DNA of 64,000 nucleotides from Microbacterium aurantiacum (GCF_002872075.1 NZ_PGGU01000004.1:191072-255071), one strand, 5' to 3'. Shown: positions 1 to 8,976, counted from the first letter of the stretch. Numbers and translations: made by a program. The notes: generated from the letters alone by a model not told the origin.

Positions 1-1037
1 GTGAGTCCGACGGGGACATGCCGGACCGGACGGAAGCGGACGACGATCTCCCGCGCCGGATCACCGATCGCCTTTCCGGAGCGAAGGGTGAAGGGCACGC
101 CGGACCACCGCGCGTTCCGCACTTCGAACGTCGCCTCGGCGAGCGTCTCGGTGCCTCGGGTTGGATCCACTCCTGGCTCATCGACATACGACGGCTTGTC
201 GATGCCCGCGACGGTGCCGGCGGTGTACCGGGCGCGGCGGGACGAGGCAGCCGGGTCATCGGCCCAGATGGAGGTCGCGCGCAGCACGGCACTGGTCGTC
301 GCGCGGAAGTCGACTTCGCCGAGGGTGGCCGGCTGCTCCATCGCGAGCACCGCCAGCACCTGCAGCAGATGGCTCTGGATCATGTCGACCATCGCTCCGG
401 CCGAGTCGTAGTACCCGGCGCGTCCCTCCAGCCCGAGCTGCTCGTCGTAGACGATGTCGATCGACTCGATGCTCTCGGCCGACCACAGCGGTTCGAGCAG
501 GCGATTGGCGAATCGGGCGCCGAGCAGGTTCAAGGTCGTCGACCGGCCGAGGAAGTGATCCACCCGGAACACCTGGCTCTCGGACACCAGGCCGGCGAGA
601 GTCCGGTTCAGGGTGCGCGCACTCTCCTCGTCGACGCCGAACGGCTTCTCCAGGACCAGCACCGCGCCGTCGGGGATCATCTGCGCGGTGAGCGCCTGGA
701 ACGCGGCGGTGGTGACGCTGGGCGGCACGGCGAAGTACAGCGCCACCTGTCCGGTGCACTCCGCCAGCAGGGCGCTCAGATCCTCGGCGCGGGTGATGTC
801 GGTGCGCCGGTACGAGGCATCCACCCGGGATGCCGCCGCCTCGGCACCCGCCGTCGCGAACGCCGTACGCACGAGTTCCTCGAGGTCGCGATCGGTCCAG
901 TCCTCACGATCGGCGCCGATCAGCCGCACCCGGCGCGACGGCTCGTGCGCGAGCAGCTGGCCGAGCGCCGGAAGCAGCAGACGGGAAGTGAGGTCACCGG
1001 AGACCCCGAAGATCACCAGCGTGGTCGCATCGGTCAT
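1..1037 (-). CDS. zwf: Glucose-6-phosphate dehydrogenase (partial, C-terminus off the window)
   Basis: The visible 345 codons encode the N-terminal two thirds of a glucose-6-phosphate dehydrogenase, which oxidises glucose-6-phosphate to 6-phosphogluconolactone with NAD(P) in the cytosol. The N-terminus has the Rossmann nucleotide loop FGVSGDLTSRLLLPAL where typical enzymes read GASGDLA-K. The substrate and catalytic segment is seen as EKPFG and then RVDHFLGRSTTLNLLGARFA, the counterpart of the family's R-I-D-H-Y-L-G-K-E signature. Tyr is Phe and K-E is R-S here, so this looks like a divergent actinobacterial paralogue rather than the main OpcA-linked zwf; that is an inference. The ATG at 1037 is chosen because the nucleotide-binding loop starts directly after it. 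It is divergent from the GH15 gene with only 54 nt between the two starts. The 3' end lies outside the window. Confidence 0.82.
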   Translation of the reverse strand, partial: MTDATTLVIFGVSGDLTSRLLLPALGQLLAHEPSRRVRLIGADREDWTDRDLEELVRTAFATAGAEAAASRVDASYRRTDITRAEDLSALLAECTGQVALYFAVPPSVTTAAFQALTAQMIPDGAVLVLEKPFGVDEESARTLNRTLAGLVSESQVFRVDHFLGRSTTLNLLGARFANRLLEPLWSAESIESIDIVYDEQLGLEGRAGYYDSAGAMVDMIQSHLLQVLAVLAMEQPATLGEVDFRATTSAVLRATSIWADDPAASSRRARYTAGTVAGIDKPSYVDEPGVDPTRGTETLAEATFEVRNARWSGVPFTLRSGKAIGDPAREIVVRFRPVRHVPVGL

Positions 1038-1091
1038 GCGACCACCGTAGCCCGGTTTCATCGGACAGTTGAGGATGCGAGAATCGGTGCG

Positions 1092-2885
1092 ATGCCTTCC
1101 CCCATCGAGGATTACGCACTCCTGAGCGACTGCCGCACAGGAGCGCTGGTGTCGCGAGAAGGCGACATCGACTGGCTGTGCCTGCCGCGCTTCGACTCGC
1201 CTTCGCTCTTCGGCGCGCTGCTGGGCGATGAGACTCACGGGCGCTGGAGTCTGCGGCCGAGCGATCCGGATGCCGCGTCGCAGCGGCGCTACATCTCCGA
1301 CACCTTCATCCTCGTCACGCGCTGGGAGACAGCCGACGGGATCGCCGAGGTGCACGAGTTCATGCCCCTCCATCAGACCCGCACCGACGTCGTGCGGCGT
1401 GTGGTGGGCGTGTCCGGCCGCGTCGAGTTCGGTACCGAACTGCGGATGCATTTCGACTACGCGCGGACGCTGCCGTGGGTGCGCCAGGTCGGCACGCCCG
1501 AGATGCCGGCGCTGCATGCGACGGCGGGGCCCGAGGCGGTGATCGTCCGCGGAGCGGCGTTCGTCGCCGAGGATCACGTGCATCGTGCGACGCTGACCGT
1601 CCAGCCCGGCGACACCCGTGACCTCGTGCTGAGCCGGTTCCCCTCCCACGAGCATCCACCGCATCCGCTCGACGTGGAGGCCGCCGTCGCGCACACGCGC
1701 TCGTGGTGGCAGGGATGGGCCAGCGGCATCGAGCACGACGGCCCGCACCGCGACGAGGTGGTCCGCTCCCTGCTCGTGCTGCGGGCGCTGACCAACAAGG
1801 ACACCGGGGGCATCGTCGCGGCTGCGACCACGTCGCTGCCGGAGGAGTTCGGCGGGTCGCGCAACTGGGACTACCGGTTCGTATGGCTGCGCGACACCGC
1901 CCTCACTCTCGAGGTGCTGATTTCGCACGGCTTCCTCGTCGAGGCGCATCACTGGCGACGCTGGCTGCTGCGCGCGATCGCGGGTGAGCCGGCCGAGGTG
2001 CAGATCATGTACGGCATCGCCGGTGAGCGGGATCTCGTGGAGCGGGAGCTGACGAGCCTGCCCGGCTACGAGAATGCGGGGCCGGTGCGGATCGGCAACG
2101 GCGCCGTCGAACAGTATCAGGGCGACGTCATCGGCGAGGTTCTGGTGGCCCTGGAGGCGGCGCGGATGGCGGGACTCGAGGAAGGGGATTTCTCCTGGCC
2201 GCTGCAGCGCGCGCTCATCGGGAACGTCATCGACGAGATTGATCGGCCGGACAACGGCATATGGGAGATCCGCGGCGAACCTCAGTGGTTCACGCATTCT
2301 CGCGTCATGATGTGGGCGGCCCTCGATCGGGGCGTGCGCGCCGTCCGAGAACACGGACTCCCCGGCGACGCCGCGCACTGGGAAGAGGTCCGTGATGCTC
2401 TGCGTCGCGAGATCGACGAGCGCGGCGTCGATCCCGAACTCGGCTGCTTCGTTCAGCACTACGGTTCGCGTGAGGTGGATGCCTCGTTGCTCGTGCTGCC
2501 CCAGGTGGGTTATTGCGCAGCCGATGATCCGCGGATGCTCCGAACGGTCGCGCAGATGGAGAAGACGCTGCTGCGAGACGGCTTCCTGCTGCGCTACCGC
2601 ACGGAAACCGGTCTGGACGGTCTCCCCGGTGGTGAGCATCCGTTCCTCGCCTGCAGCTTCTGGCTCGTGGAGCAGTACGCGGGCAGCGGACGCATCGACG
2701 ACGCCGTGGAGCTGATGTCGAGGCTGGTGGCGCTGAGCAACGATGTCGGGCTGCTCTCGGAGGAGTACGACGTCGCGTCAGGCCGCCATGCCGGCAACAC
2801 GCCTCAGGCGCTCTCGCACCTCACCCTCATCCGTGCCGCGGATGCTCTCGCCGGGCATGCCGGGCGGGCGGCCGACCGGCGCTGA
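1092..2885 (+). CDS. Glycoside hydrolase family 15 (glucoamylase/trehalase-like)
   Basis: A 597-residue cytosolic protein of the GH15 family, which hydrolyses alpha-glucosidic bonds with inversion. The N-terminus ([18 protein letters not shown]) and the motif [15 protein letters not shown] in the (alpha/alpha)6 barrel are family hallmarks. A later [18 protein letters not shown] segment and the C-terminal SEEYD segment, which supplies the usual catalytic base, are also present. Actinobacterial members of this subfamily include the mycobacterial GH15 trehalase, so trehalose is as plausible a substrate as maltodextrin. The reading frame stays open upstream to position 18, but similarity to the family begins at ATG 1092. 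No Shine-Dalgarno is visible; GAGAAT at 1079-1084, 13 nt before the ATG, fits a leaderless transcript. There is no signal peptide. It shares a short divergent region with the zwf-like gene. Confidence 0.85.
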   Translation: MPSPIEDYALLSDCRTGALVSREGDIDWLCLPRFDSPSLFGALLGDETHGRWSLRPSDPDAASQRRYISDTFILVTRWETADGIAEVHEFMPLHQTRTDVVRRVVGVSGRVEFGTELRMHFDYARTLPWVRQVGTPEMPALHATAGPEAVIVRGAAFVAEDHVHRATLTVQPGDTRDLVLSRFPSHEHPPHPLDVEAAVAHTRSWWQGWASGIEHDGPHRDEVVRSLLVLRALTNKDTGGIVAAATTSLPEEFGGSRNWDYRFVWLRDTALTLEVLISHGFLVEAHHWRRWLLRAIAGEPAEVQIMYGIAGERDLVERELTSLPGYENAGPVRIGNGAVEQYQGDVIGEVLVALEAARMAGLEEGDFSWPLQRALIGNVIDEIDRPDNGIWEIRGEPQWFTHSRVMMWAALDRGVRAVREHGLPGDAAHWEEVRDALRREIDERGVDPELGCFVQHYGSREVDASLLVLPQVGYCAADDPRMLRTVAQMEKTLLRDGFLLRYRTETGLDGLPGGEHPFLACSFWLVEQYAGSGRIDDAVELMSRLVALSNDVGLLSEEYDVASGRHAGNTPQALSHLTLIRAADALAGHAGRAADRR

Positions 2886-2919
2886 CGGAACGCGCGGGTC
2901 ATCGAGCGCCCTGCGCGAT

Positions 2920-2948
2920 TTGTCCGGTACCGGGGCGTGAGGTACGCT
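2920..2948 (+). promoter_or_regulatory. Promoter of the rplJ-rplL operon
   Basis: A -35 hexamer TTGTCC at 2920-2925 and a -10 hexamer TACGCT at 2943-2948 are separated by 17 nt. The predicted start near 2955 begins the transcript at the foot of the L10 leader hairpin. The call rests on hexamer match and position only. Confidence 0.6.
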
Positions 2949-2950
2949 GG

Positions 2951-3145
2951 GACCAACCGAAGACCGCTGGTCATCGTCGTGCGCGCAAGCGCAGGAGGAT
3001 TGAAGCTCTGCAATGCAGGGGCCCGCGCAGGTGTCACGAACTTTCAAAGCTCCGTGCGCTTGCGCCGGGGCTTTTTTCATTGCAGTCCTGGTCGAGGTCG
3101 GTGCCTCACCACCGTGAGGCGCCTCGTAGACACCAAGGAGTGACC
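2951..3145 (+). ncRNA. Ribosomal protein L10 leader with an attenuator hairpin
   Basis: The long 5' leader of rplJ resembles the bacterial L10 leader, which is bound by L10(L12)4 to shut down its own operon. It starts with a GACCA/TGGTC-closed element (2951-2972) like the L10-binding domain. Further down is an intrinsic terminator: AAAGCTCCG (3046-3054) pairs with CGGGGCTTT (3066-3074) and is followed by a T-run to 3077. The upstream segment GCGCAAGCGCA (2983-2993) is exactly complementary to TGCGCTTGCGC (3055-3065), the terminator loop, so it could act in an alternative fold. The terminator lies before rplJ, so transcription into the operon must pass it. Confidence 0.7.
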
Positions 3146-3634
3146 ATGGCGCAGAAGGATGCATCGGTCGCCGAGCTCACGAAGTCATTCGAGAACTCGA
3201 ACGCCGTCCTGCTGACCGAGTACCGCGGTCTGACGGTTGCCCAGCTCAAGCAGCTGCGTAACAGCATCCGTCAGGACGCCGAGTACGCCGTGGTGAAGAA
3301 CACGCTGACCAAGATCGCCGCGAACAACGCGGGGATCAGTGCGCTGGATGACGACCTCAAGGGTCCGTCCGCCGTCGCATTCGTGCACGGTGACTTCGTC
3401 GCCACCGCCAAGGCTCTGCGTGACTTCGCCAAGGCGAACCCGCTTCTCGTGATCAAGTCCGGCATCTTCGAGGGCAACGCCCTCACTGCCGACGAGGTCA
3501 ACAAGTACGCCGCGCTCGAGAGCCGTGAGGTTCTGCTGGCGAAGGCTGCGGGCATGATGAAGGCGACGATGGGCAAGGCTGCGGCCACCATCGACGCGCT
3601 TCGCGAAAAGCTGGAGACCGCACAGGCCGCGTAA
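3146..3634 (+). CDS. rplJ: 50S ribosomal protein L10
   Basis: A 162-residue L10, the stalk base protein that anchors L7/L12 dimers on the large ribosomal subunit. The N-terminal rRNA-binding domain begins [19 protein letters not shown] and contains [15 protein letters not shown], typical of the family. The C-terminal helix ends in [12 protein letters not shown], the part that carries L7/L12. ATG 3146 is chosen over the upstream in-frame extension because AAGGAG at 3135-3140 precedes it at good spacing and because L10 proteins start at this point. It is followed by rplL after 47 nt, the standard pair, and should be controlled by the leader upstream. Confidence 0.97.
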   Translation: MAQKDASVAELTKSFENSNAVLLTEYRGLTVAQLKQLRNSIRQDAEYAVVKNTLTKIAANNAGISALDDDLKGPSAVAFVHGDFVATAKALRDFAKANPLLVIKSGIFEGNALTADEVNKYAALESREVLLAKAAGMMKATMGKAAATIDALREKLETAQAA

Positions 3635-3681
3635 GCGACCGGCGATCTTTTTCACAAACCCCATCTATTAGGAGATACATC

Positions 3682-4059
3682 ATGGCGAAGCTCACCACCG
3701 AGGAGCTGCTCGAGCAGTTCGCTGGCCTGACCCTTGTCGAGCTCAACGACTTCGTGAAGGCGTTCGAGGAGAAGTTCGAGGTCACCGCTGCTGCCCCCGT
3801 CGCCGTTGCCGGCGCAGGCGGCGCTGCTGCTGAAGAGGTCGAGGAGAAGGACTCCTTCGACGTCGTCCTCGAGGCTGCTGGCGACAAGAAGATCCAGGTC
3901 ATCAAGACGGTCCGCGAGCTCACCTCGCTGGGCCTCGGCGAGGCCAAGGCTGTCGTCGACGGCGCGCCGAAGGCCGTCCTCGAAGGCGCGACCAAGGAAG
4001 CTGCCGAGAAGGCGAAGGAGGCCCTCGAGGCCGCCGGCGCCACCGTCACCCTCAAGTAA
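3682..4059 (+). CDS. rplL: 50S ribosomal protein L7/L12
   Basis: A 125-residue L7/L12, the mobile stalk protein that recruits translation GTPases. The N-terminal dimerisation domain starts [20 protein letters not shown], followed by an Ala-rich hinge near residues 38-55. The C-terminal domain contains [20 protein letters not shown] and [14 protein letters not shown], the factor-binding surface. AGGAGA precedes the ATG. It is the distal gene of the operon with rplJ and ends just before a strong hairpin at 4114-4141. Length and sequence are entirely typical. Confidence 0.98.
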   Translation: MAKLTTEELLEQFAGLTLVELNDFVKAFEEKFEVTAAAPVAVAGAGGAAAEEVEEKDSFDVVLEAAGDKKIQVIKTVRELTSLGLGEAKAVVDGAPKAVLEGATKEAAEKAKEALEAAGATVTLK

Positions 4060-4113
4060 TCCGGTCCGGGTCGAAGCGCAGCGCGCCTCGACCCGGCATC
4101 TGGAACGCTTTCG

Positions 4114-4141
4114 AAAGCCCCGAGTTCACGCTCGGGGCTTT
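4114..4141. terminator. Bidirectional intrinsic terminator between rplL and the LacI gene
   Basis: AAAGCCCCGAG (4114-4124) and CTCGGGGCTTT (4131-4141) form a perfect 11-bp stem with a 6-nt loop. It lies between two convergent genes and carries an A/T pair run on each side, so it can terminate both. Confidence 0.8.
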
Positions 4142-4158
4142 CGTGCGTCCGGGCCTGC

Positions 4159-5175
4159 TCAGCGCACAGGGGCGGTGGAGTTGCGCACCACGAGAGCGGA
4201 TGCCGCCACCACGTGCTCGACCGGAGCGGCTGGGTCCTCGATGCGCTGCTGCAGCAGGCGGACGGCCTCGCCGCCCTGATCGCGTGGCCGCTGACGGATC
4301 GTGGTCAGTGCGAACATCTCGGCGTGCTGGTGGTCGTCGATGCCCACGACGCTCAGTTCTGCCGGCACCGAGATCCCGAGGCGCCGCGAGGCGATGATCG
4401 CCCCGATCGCCGCTTCGTCGCAGATGCCGACGATCGCGCTCGGCCGGTCGCGGCGGTCTCCGAGGAGCTCGGCAGCCGCCCCGTACCCGTCCGGCATGCT
4501 GCCGGTTCCCACACCTGCACCGTCAGCGATCCGCACCTGCGCGCCGAGTCCGGCGGAGGACATCGCATCTCGATAGCCGTCGACGCGGCGCGAATCGACG
4601 AAACTGCGGGTTGCGGTCTCGGCGGTGGTGCCCACGAGGGCGATCCTGGTATGCCCGAGCTCGATCAGATGCTCGGTCGCGATGCGTGCCGCCGCGGAAT
4701 CGTCGATCGACACCGAACTCGCCCCCGCGACGGGCGGGCCGACCGTCACCAGCGGATGGTCCGCGCGCTGCACGCGTTCGAGCTCGTGAGGGCCGGGCTG
4801 GATGCCCGCGAGGATGAGCCCGTCGAATCGCTTGCGCGGCAGGACGCTCTCGAACAGGCGCGCGCGCTGGCCGGAATCCTCGCCGAAGCCGTAGAGGGCG
4901 AGATCGTAATCCAGCGAGAGAAGTGACTCCTGGATGCCGGACAGCAGTTCGGCGAAGAACCAGCGCTCGATCGACGGCAGGACGACGCCGATGGTCTGGG
5001 TGCGCCCGGTGGCGAGGCTCGTCGCCGAGGAGTGCGCGACGTAGGAGAGGTCCCGCGCCGCAGCGGCCACCCGGGAGCGCGTCGCCTCGGACACGTAGCC
5101 CCGCCCCGTGAGGGCGCGGCTGGCCGTCGCCTTGGAGACGCCGGCACGCGCCGCGACGTCCGCGATCGTGCTCAT
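4159..5175 (-). CDS. LacI-family transcriptional regulator of the adjacent sugar importer
   Basis: A 338-residue LacI/GalR regulator. The N-terminal helix-turn-helix reads TIADVAARAGVSKATASRAL, followed by the hinge helix, and residues from about 60 form the periplasmic-binding-protein-like effector domain (TIGVVLPSIERWFF, then GLILAGIQPG and VVGIDDHQHAEMF). It binds DNA as a dimer and normally releases it when a sugar is bound. A strong GAGGAGGA sequence precedes ATG 5175. It is divergent from a carbohydrate ABC operon; two operator-like palindromes (5252-5263, 5364-5375) lie between, so it very probably represses that operon and itself. The effector sugar cannot be read from the sequence; an alpha-glucoside is the best guess from the transporter. 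Confidence 0.92.
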   Translation of the reverse strand: MSTIADVAARAGVSKATASRALTGRGYVSEATRSRVAAAARDLSYVAHSSATSLATGRTQTIGVVLPSIERWFFAELLSGIQESLLSLDYDLALYGFGEDSGQRARLFESVLPRKRFDGLILAGIQPGPHELERVQRADHPLVTVGPPVAGASSVSIDDSAAARIATEHLIELGHTRIALVGTTAETATRSFVDSRRVDGYRDAMSSAGLGAQVRIADGAGVGTGSMPDGYGAAAELLGDRRDRPSAIVGICDEAAIGAIIASRRLGISVPAELSVVGIDDHQHAEMFALTTIRQRPRDQGGEAVRLLQQRIEDPAAPVEHVVAASALVVRNSTAPVR

Positions 5176-5251
5176 CGGTCCTCCTCGACCTCGCCGTGCT
5201 CGACGACCGTGCAGCAGCGCACGAGCGTCGGTTCCTCAGGGTACGCGGAGG

Positions 5252-5263
5252 GGAACCGGTTCC
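5252..5263. promoter_or_regulatory. LacI-family operator 1
   Basis: GGAACCGGTTCC is a perfect 12-bp palindrome with the central CG usual for LacI-family operators. It lies 76 bp upstream of the LacI start and on the far side of the putative importer promoter from operator 2. Confidence 0.7.
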
Positions 5264-5304
5264 ACAATGACAAAGGGGCACCGATCGCCGAGAGCGTCGA
5301 ATGG

Positions 5305-5332
5305 TTGCGCGCTTGTGACCGTTGCTTATTGT
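5305..5332 (+). promoter_or_regulatory. Putative promoter of the sugar ABC operon
   Basis: A weak TTGCGC (5305-5310) and TATTGT (5327-5332) pair with a 16-nt spacer sits between the two operators. This is inferred from hexamer fit and position only. Confidence 0.4.
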
Positions 5333-5363
5333 GCCGGGGAGCGGAAGACAAGTAGGTTGGCCT

Positions 5364-5375
5364 GGAATCGGTTCC
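5364..5375. promoter_or_regulatory. LacI-family operator 2
   Basis: GGAATCGGTTCC matches operator 1 with one base changed (C to T at the fifth position). It lies downstream of the putative importer promoter, 112 bp centre-to-centre from operator 1, and could act as a roadblock or with looping. Confidence 0.65.
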
Positions 5376-5437
5376 CGAACGACGCCGGGGGTGGCGTCGG
5401 AGGAAGCGGGACCGCGTACTCGAAGAGGAGAATTCAC

Positions 5438-6757
5438 ATGGCTCTGTCACAGCGTTCACGGCGGCTCGCACCGCTCGCCCTGTTGGGGGTCGCGGGCATC
5501 GCGCTCGCCGGATGCGGTGCTCCCGGCGGCGCGCCGGACGGCGGCGGTGACGGCGGCGGTGGCGACAACACCGTCACGATCTACGGAACGATCGTCGAGG
5601 GAGAGGCCGATCTTCTTGCGGAGTCCTGGGCGGACTTCGAGAAGGAGAACGACATCGAGATCAAGTACGAGGGCAGCCAGGACTTCGAGACGCAGCTCGG
5701 CACCCGCGCACAGGGCGGCAACCCGCCCGACATCGCGATCTTCCCGCAGCCGGGTCTGTTCGCCGACTACGCCTCGCGCGACCTGCTGAAGCCGGCTCCT
5801 GATGCGGTCAAGAAGAACGCCGAAGAGGGCTGGACCCAGGGCTGGGTCGACTTCGGCACCTATGACGGCACCTTCTACGGTGCACCGCTGATGGCGAGCG
5901 TCAAGGGCTGGGTCTGGTACTCGCCGACGAAGTTCGCCGAGTGGGGCGTCGAGGAGCCGACGAGCTGGGAAGAGCTGCTCACGCTCACCCAGACCATCAA
6001 GGAGAAGAGCGGCGCCGCACCGTGGTGCGCGGGCTTCGAGTCGGGTGTCGCGACCGGCTGGCCGGGCACGGACTGGATCGAGGACCTCGTGCTCCGCAAT
6101 GCCGGCGCCGACGTCTACGACCAGTGGGTCAAGAACGAGATTCCCTTCACCGACCCGCAGATCAAGGCGGCCTTCGATGAGACCGGCAAGCTGCTGCTGA
6201 ACCCGGAGTACGTCAACGGCGGCTTCGGCGACGTTCGCTCGATCAACTCGACCGCGTTCGGCGACGTGGCACCCAAGGTGGCCAGCGGCGAGTGCGCGCT
6301 GACGCACCAGGCGTCGTTCCTGTCGGGCTTCTTCCCCGAGGGCACGAACATCGCCGAGGACGGAGACGTCTGGGCGTTCCTGCTGCCGAGCAAGAGCGAG
6401 GACGAGATGTTCATCACCGGCGGTGGCGAGATCGTCGGCGCGTTCAGCGAGGACGAGGCGACGCAGAAGGTGCTCGAGTACCTGTCCAGCCCCGAGTGGG
6501 CGGACAGCCGTCTCGCTCTGGGCGGCGTGACCTCGGCGAACAAGGGCGTCGACGTCGACGCCGTCGAGAACCCGATTCTGCAGGAGTCGATCAAGCTGCT
6601 GCAGGACGACTCGGTGACGTTCCGCTTCGACGGCTCCGACCAGATGCCCGGCGCCGTCGGCTCCGGCACCTTCTGGAAGGGCATGGTCGCCTGGATCAAC
6701 GGGACCTCCACGGACGAGGTCCTCACGCAGATCCAGACCGGCTGGCCGTCCAGCTGA
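5438..6757 (+). CDS. Sugar ABC transporter substrate-binding lipoprotein (alpha-glucoside type)
   Basis: A 439-residue extracytoplasmic solute-binding protein of a carbohydrate importer. It has a basic n-region, a hydrophobic core and the lipobox LAGC with Cys26, so it should be a membrane-anchored lipoprotein, followed by a Gly-rich linker. The mature part contains YEGSQDFETQLGTRAQGG and PDIAIFPQPG, a pattern I associate with AglE-like alpha-glucoside binding proteins; the substrate assignment is inferred. ATG 5438 is chosen because AAGAGGAG precedes it and the signal peptide begins there, although the frame is open further upstream. It is the first gene of an operon with two permeases. A hairpin after it may raise its expression relative to the permeases. 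Confidence 0.9.
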   Translation: MALSQRSRRLAPLALLGVAGIALAGCGAPGGAPDGGGDGGGGDNTVTIYGTIVEGEADLLAESWADFEKENDIEIKYEGSQDFETQLGTRAQGGNPPDIAIFPQPGLFADYASRDLLKPAPDAVKKNAEEGWTQGWVDFGTYDGTFYGAPLMASVKGWVWYSPTKFAEWGVEEPTSWEELLTLTQTIKEKSGAAPWCAGFESGVATGWPGTDWIEDLVLRNAGADVYDQWVKNEIPFTDPQIKAAFDETGKLLLNPEYVNGGFGDVRSINSTAFGDVAPKVASGECALTHQASFLSGFFPEGTNIAEDGDVWAFLLPSKSEDEMFITGGGEIVGAFSEDEATQKVLEYLSSPEWADSRLALGGVTSANKGVDVDAVENPILQESIKLLQDDSVTFRFDGSDQMPGAVGSGTFWKGMVAWINGTSTDEVLTQIQTGWPSS

Positions 6758-6764
6758 TCGGATG

Positions 6765-6796
6765 AGGAGGGCCGCCCCGACGGGCGGCCCTCCTTT
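6765..6796 (+). terminator. Intercistronic hairpin after the binding-protein gene
   Basis: AGGAGGGCCGCCC (6765-6777) pairs with GGGCGGCCCTCCT (6782-6794) around a 4-nt loop and is followed by a short T-run. In this place it probably acts as a partial terminator or an mRNA stabiliser that favours the binding protein over the permeases. Confidence 0.7.
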
Positions 6797-6860
6797 CTCA
6801 CACCGGTCCGCGCATGGTCGCGCGGACTGCTGATCAGCTCCGTCTCATGAAGGGGAATCC

Positions 6861-8000
6861 GTGAACGCGACTGTGTTCTTCCAATGGATCGGGGAGCTCC
6901 CGCCGATCCTCCAGGCCGTCGCCGTGGTCATCGCATTCGCGGTGGTCGTGGTGGCGATCCTGCTTCTCGTCGACATCGCGCCGCGCAAGGGCGCCCTCTA
7001 CACCGGCATCCGTCTCGCGATGTGCCTGCTCATCCCGCTCGCGGTGATGTGGTTCTTCAACTCCTTCTACTGGGCGATGGGCGTCGCGGTCGCAGTCGGA
7101 GCGCTGTTCTTCTTCCTGGATTACCGATCTCGCGACGGCGCGGGGTACCTGATCCAGCTGGTCGCCTTCATGGCCCCGGCGATGCTGCTCCTCCTGGCCG
7201 GCCTGATCCTGCCGTCTATCCAGACCGTGTACGCGTCGTTCTGGAACTCGACCGGCAATGACTTCGTCGGCTTCTCGAACTATCTCTGGATCTTCACGCA
7301 ATCCGATGGCGTCAGCTCGGTCGTGAACACGATCGTCTGGGTGCTGCTGGTCCCGACGCTCTCGACGCTGATCGGCCTCGCCTACGCGGTCTTCATCGAC
7401 AAGACCCGCGGCGAGAAGATCTACAAGCTCCTGGTCTTCATGCCCATGGCGATCTCGTTCGTGGGCGCGAGCATCATCTGGCGTTTCGTGTACGCCTACC
7501 GCGGTCCCGAGTTCGAGCAGATCGGCCTTCTCAATCAGATCCTGGTCTGGTTCGGCGGAGAGCCGCAGCAGTTCCTGCTGAACGGGCCGTGGAACAACCT
7601 CGCTCTCATCGTGGTGCTGATCTGGGTGCAGACCGGTTTCGCGATGGTGGTGCTCTCCGCATCCATCAAGGGCGTCCCGGCCGAGCTGCTGGAAGCAGCC
7701 GAACTCGACGGTGCGAACGCCTGGGAGCGCTTCTGGTCGGTGACGATCCCGTCGATCCGGCCGGCGCTCATCGTGGTGCTGACCACGATCTCGATCGCCT
7801 CGCTGAAGGTCTTCGACATCGTCCGCACGATGACCGGCGGAAACTACGGGACATCGGTGCTCGCGAACGAGATGTACACCCAGTTCTCCAAATTCGAGGC
7901 GGGACGCAGTGCTGCGCTCTCCGTCATCCTGTTCATCCTGGTGCTGCCGATCGTGATCTACAACGCGCGCCAGATCAAGAAGCAGCGGGAGATCCGATGA
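6861..8000 (+). CDS. Sugar ABC transporter permease, MalF/AglF-like
   Basis: A 379-residue inner-membrane permease. The MalF-type domain has the cytoplasmic EAA loop EAAELDGANAWERFWSVTIP, which docks the ATPase. Before it are three additional hydrophobic stretches at about residues 16-37, 48-67 and 70-85, followed by the segment DYRSRDGAGY, so the N-terminus is longer than the usual ~290-residue form. The transporter segments (VGASIIWRFVYAYRGPEFEQ) resemble AglF. The start is GTG 6861 with AGGGGAA in front. It overlaps the next permease by 4 nt (ATGA). No ATP-binding subunit is encoded nearby, so a shared MsmK-type ATPase elsewhere is expected. Confidence 0.9.
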   Translation: MNATVFFQWIGELPPILQAVAVVIAFAVVVVAILLLVDIAPRKGALYTGIRLAMCLLIPLAVMWFFNSFYWAMGVAVAVGALFFFLDYRSRDGAGYLIQLVAFMAPAMLLLLAGLILPSIQTVYASFWNSTGNDFVGFSNYLWIFTQSDGVSSVVNTIVWVLLVPTLSTLIGLAYAVFIDKTRGEKIYKLLVFMPMAISFVGASIIWRFVYAYRGPEFEQIGLLNQILVWFGGEPQQFLLNGPWNNLALIVVLIWVQTGFAMVVLSASIKGVPAELLEAAELDGANAWERFWSVTIPSIRPALIVVLTTISIASLKVFDIVRTMTGGNYGTSVLANEMYTQFSKFEAGRSAALSVILFILVLPIVIYNARQIKKQREIR

Positions 8001-8956
8001 CCGACACGATGAAGTCAGACGCCGGCCAGAGCACGAGGTCGATCACGACCGGCGGCCGGTTCGAAGCATCCGCCGGACGCGCGCGCAAGCGCCTCAGCCG
8101 CCCCTGGGCGACCGTCGCCTCGATCGTCATCGCCGTGGTGTGGACCATCCCGACAGTCGGGCTGTTCATCTCGTCGTTCCGCAACAGGGACGCGATCGAG
8201 ACCACCGGCTGGTGGACGGTCTTCACCAACCCGCAGCTGACCCTCGACAACTATTCGGCCGTGCTGCAGTCCGGCACCACGCAGCTGACGATCCTGGAAT
8301 CCTTCTTCAACTCGATCGTGATCACGATCCCCGCCACGATCATCCCGCTGATGATCGCGGCGATGGCCGCGTACGCGTTCTCGTGGATCGAGTTCAAGGG
8401 ACGCAACGCGCTGTTCATCTTCGTGTTCGCGCTGCAGATCGTGCCGATCCAGATGGCGCTGGTGCCGCTGCTGTCGTCGTTCTCCCGGGGTATCAACCTG
8501 TTCGGTGTCCAGGTCACGCTGGGTCTGGACGTCGCCGGCGGTTACGCGCAGGTCTGGATCGCCCACACCATGTTCGCGCTGCCGCTCGCGATCTACCTGC
8601 TGCACAACTTCATGTCGGAGATCCCCGGCGAGATCATCGAGGCGGCTCGGGTCGACGGCGCCTCGCGCGGGCAGATCTTCTTCCGCGTGGTGCTGCCGCT
8701 CACGATGCCCGCCATCGCATCGGTCGCGATCTTCCAGTTCCTGTGGGTCTGGAACGACCTGATCGTCGCGCTGGTGTTCGCCGACGGAGCCGCGTCTCCG
8801 ATCACCAAGGTGCTCGCCGAGATCACCGGACGAGGCGAGGGCTGGTACCTCCTCACGGCAGGCGCCTTCGTGTCGATCATCGTTCCGCTGATCGTGTTCT
8901 TCTCGCTCCAGCGATACTTCGTCCGGGGCCTTCTGGCGGGGTCGACCAAGGGCTGA
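7997..8956 (+). CDS. Sugar ABC transporter permease, MalG/AglG-like
   Basis: A 319-residue MalG-type permease that pairs with the upstream MalF-type subunit to form the translocation pore. A ~35-residue basic, Ser/Thr-rich cytoplasmic tail precedes the first transmembrane segment (ATVASIVIAVVWTIPTVGLF). The EAA loop is EAARVDGASRGQIFFRVVLP. The ATG overlaps the stop of the previous gene, which implies translational coupling. It ends the operon; an inverted repeat at 8977-9035 follows. The substrate is probably the same alpha-glucoside as for the binding protein. Confidence 0.92.
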   Translation: MTDTMKSDAGQSTRSITTGGRFEASAGRARKRLSRPWATVASIVIAVVWTIPTVGLFISSFRNRDAIETTGWWTVFTNPQLTLDNYSAVLQSGTTQLTILESFFNSIVITIPATIIPLMIAAMAAYAFSWIEFKGRNALFIFVFALQIVPIQMALVPLLSSFSRGINLFGVQVTLGLDVAGGYAQVWIAHTMFALPLAIYLLHNFMSEIPGEIIEAARVDGASRGQIFFRVVLPLTMPAIASVAIFQFLWVWNDLIVALVFADGAASPITKVLAEITGRGEGWYLLTAGAFVSIIVPLIVFFSLQRYFVRGLLAGSTKG

Positions 8957-8976
8957 CCGTTTCCCGGAGACAGTGA

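Noticed and set aside
18..1091. N-terminal extension of the GH15 frame back to position 18
   Set aside because: It is antisense to the zwf-like gene and contains no GH15 similarity; the conserved N-terminus begins at ATG 1092.
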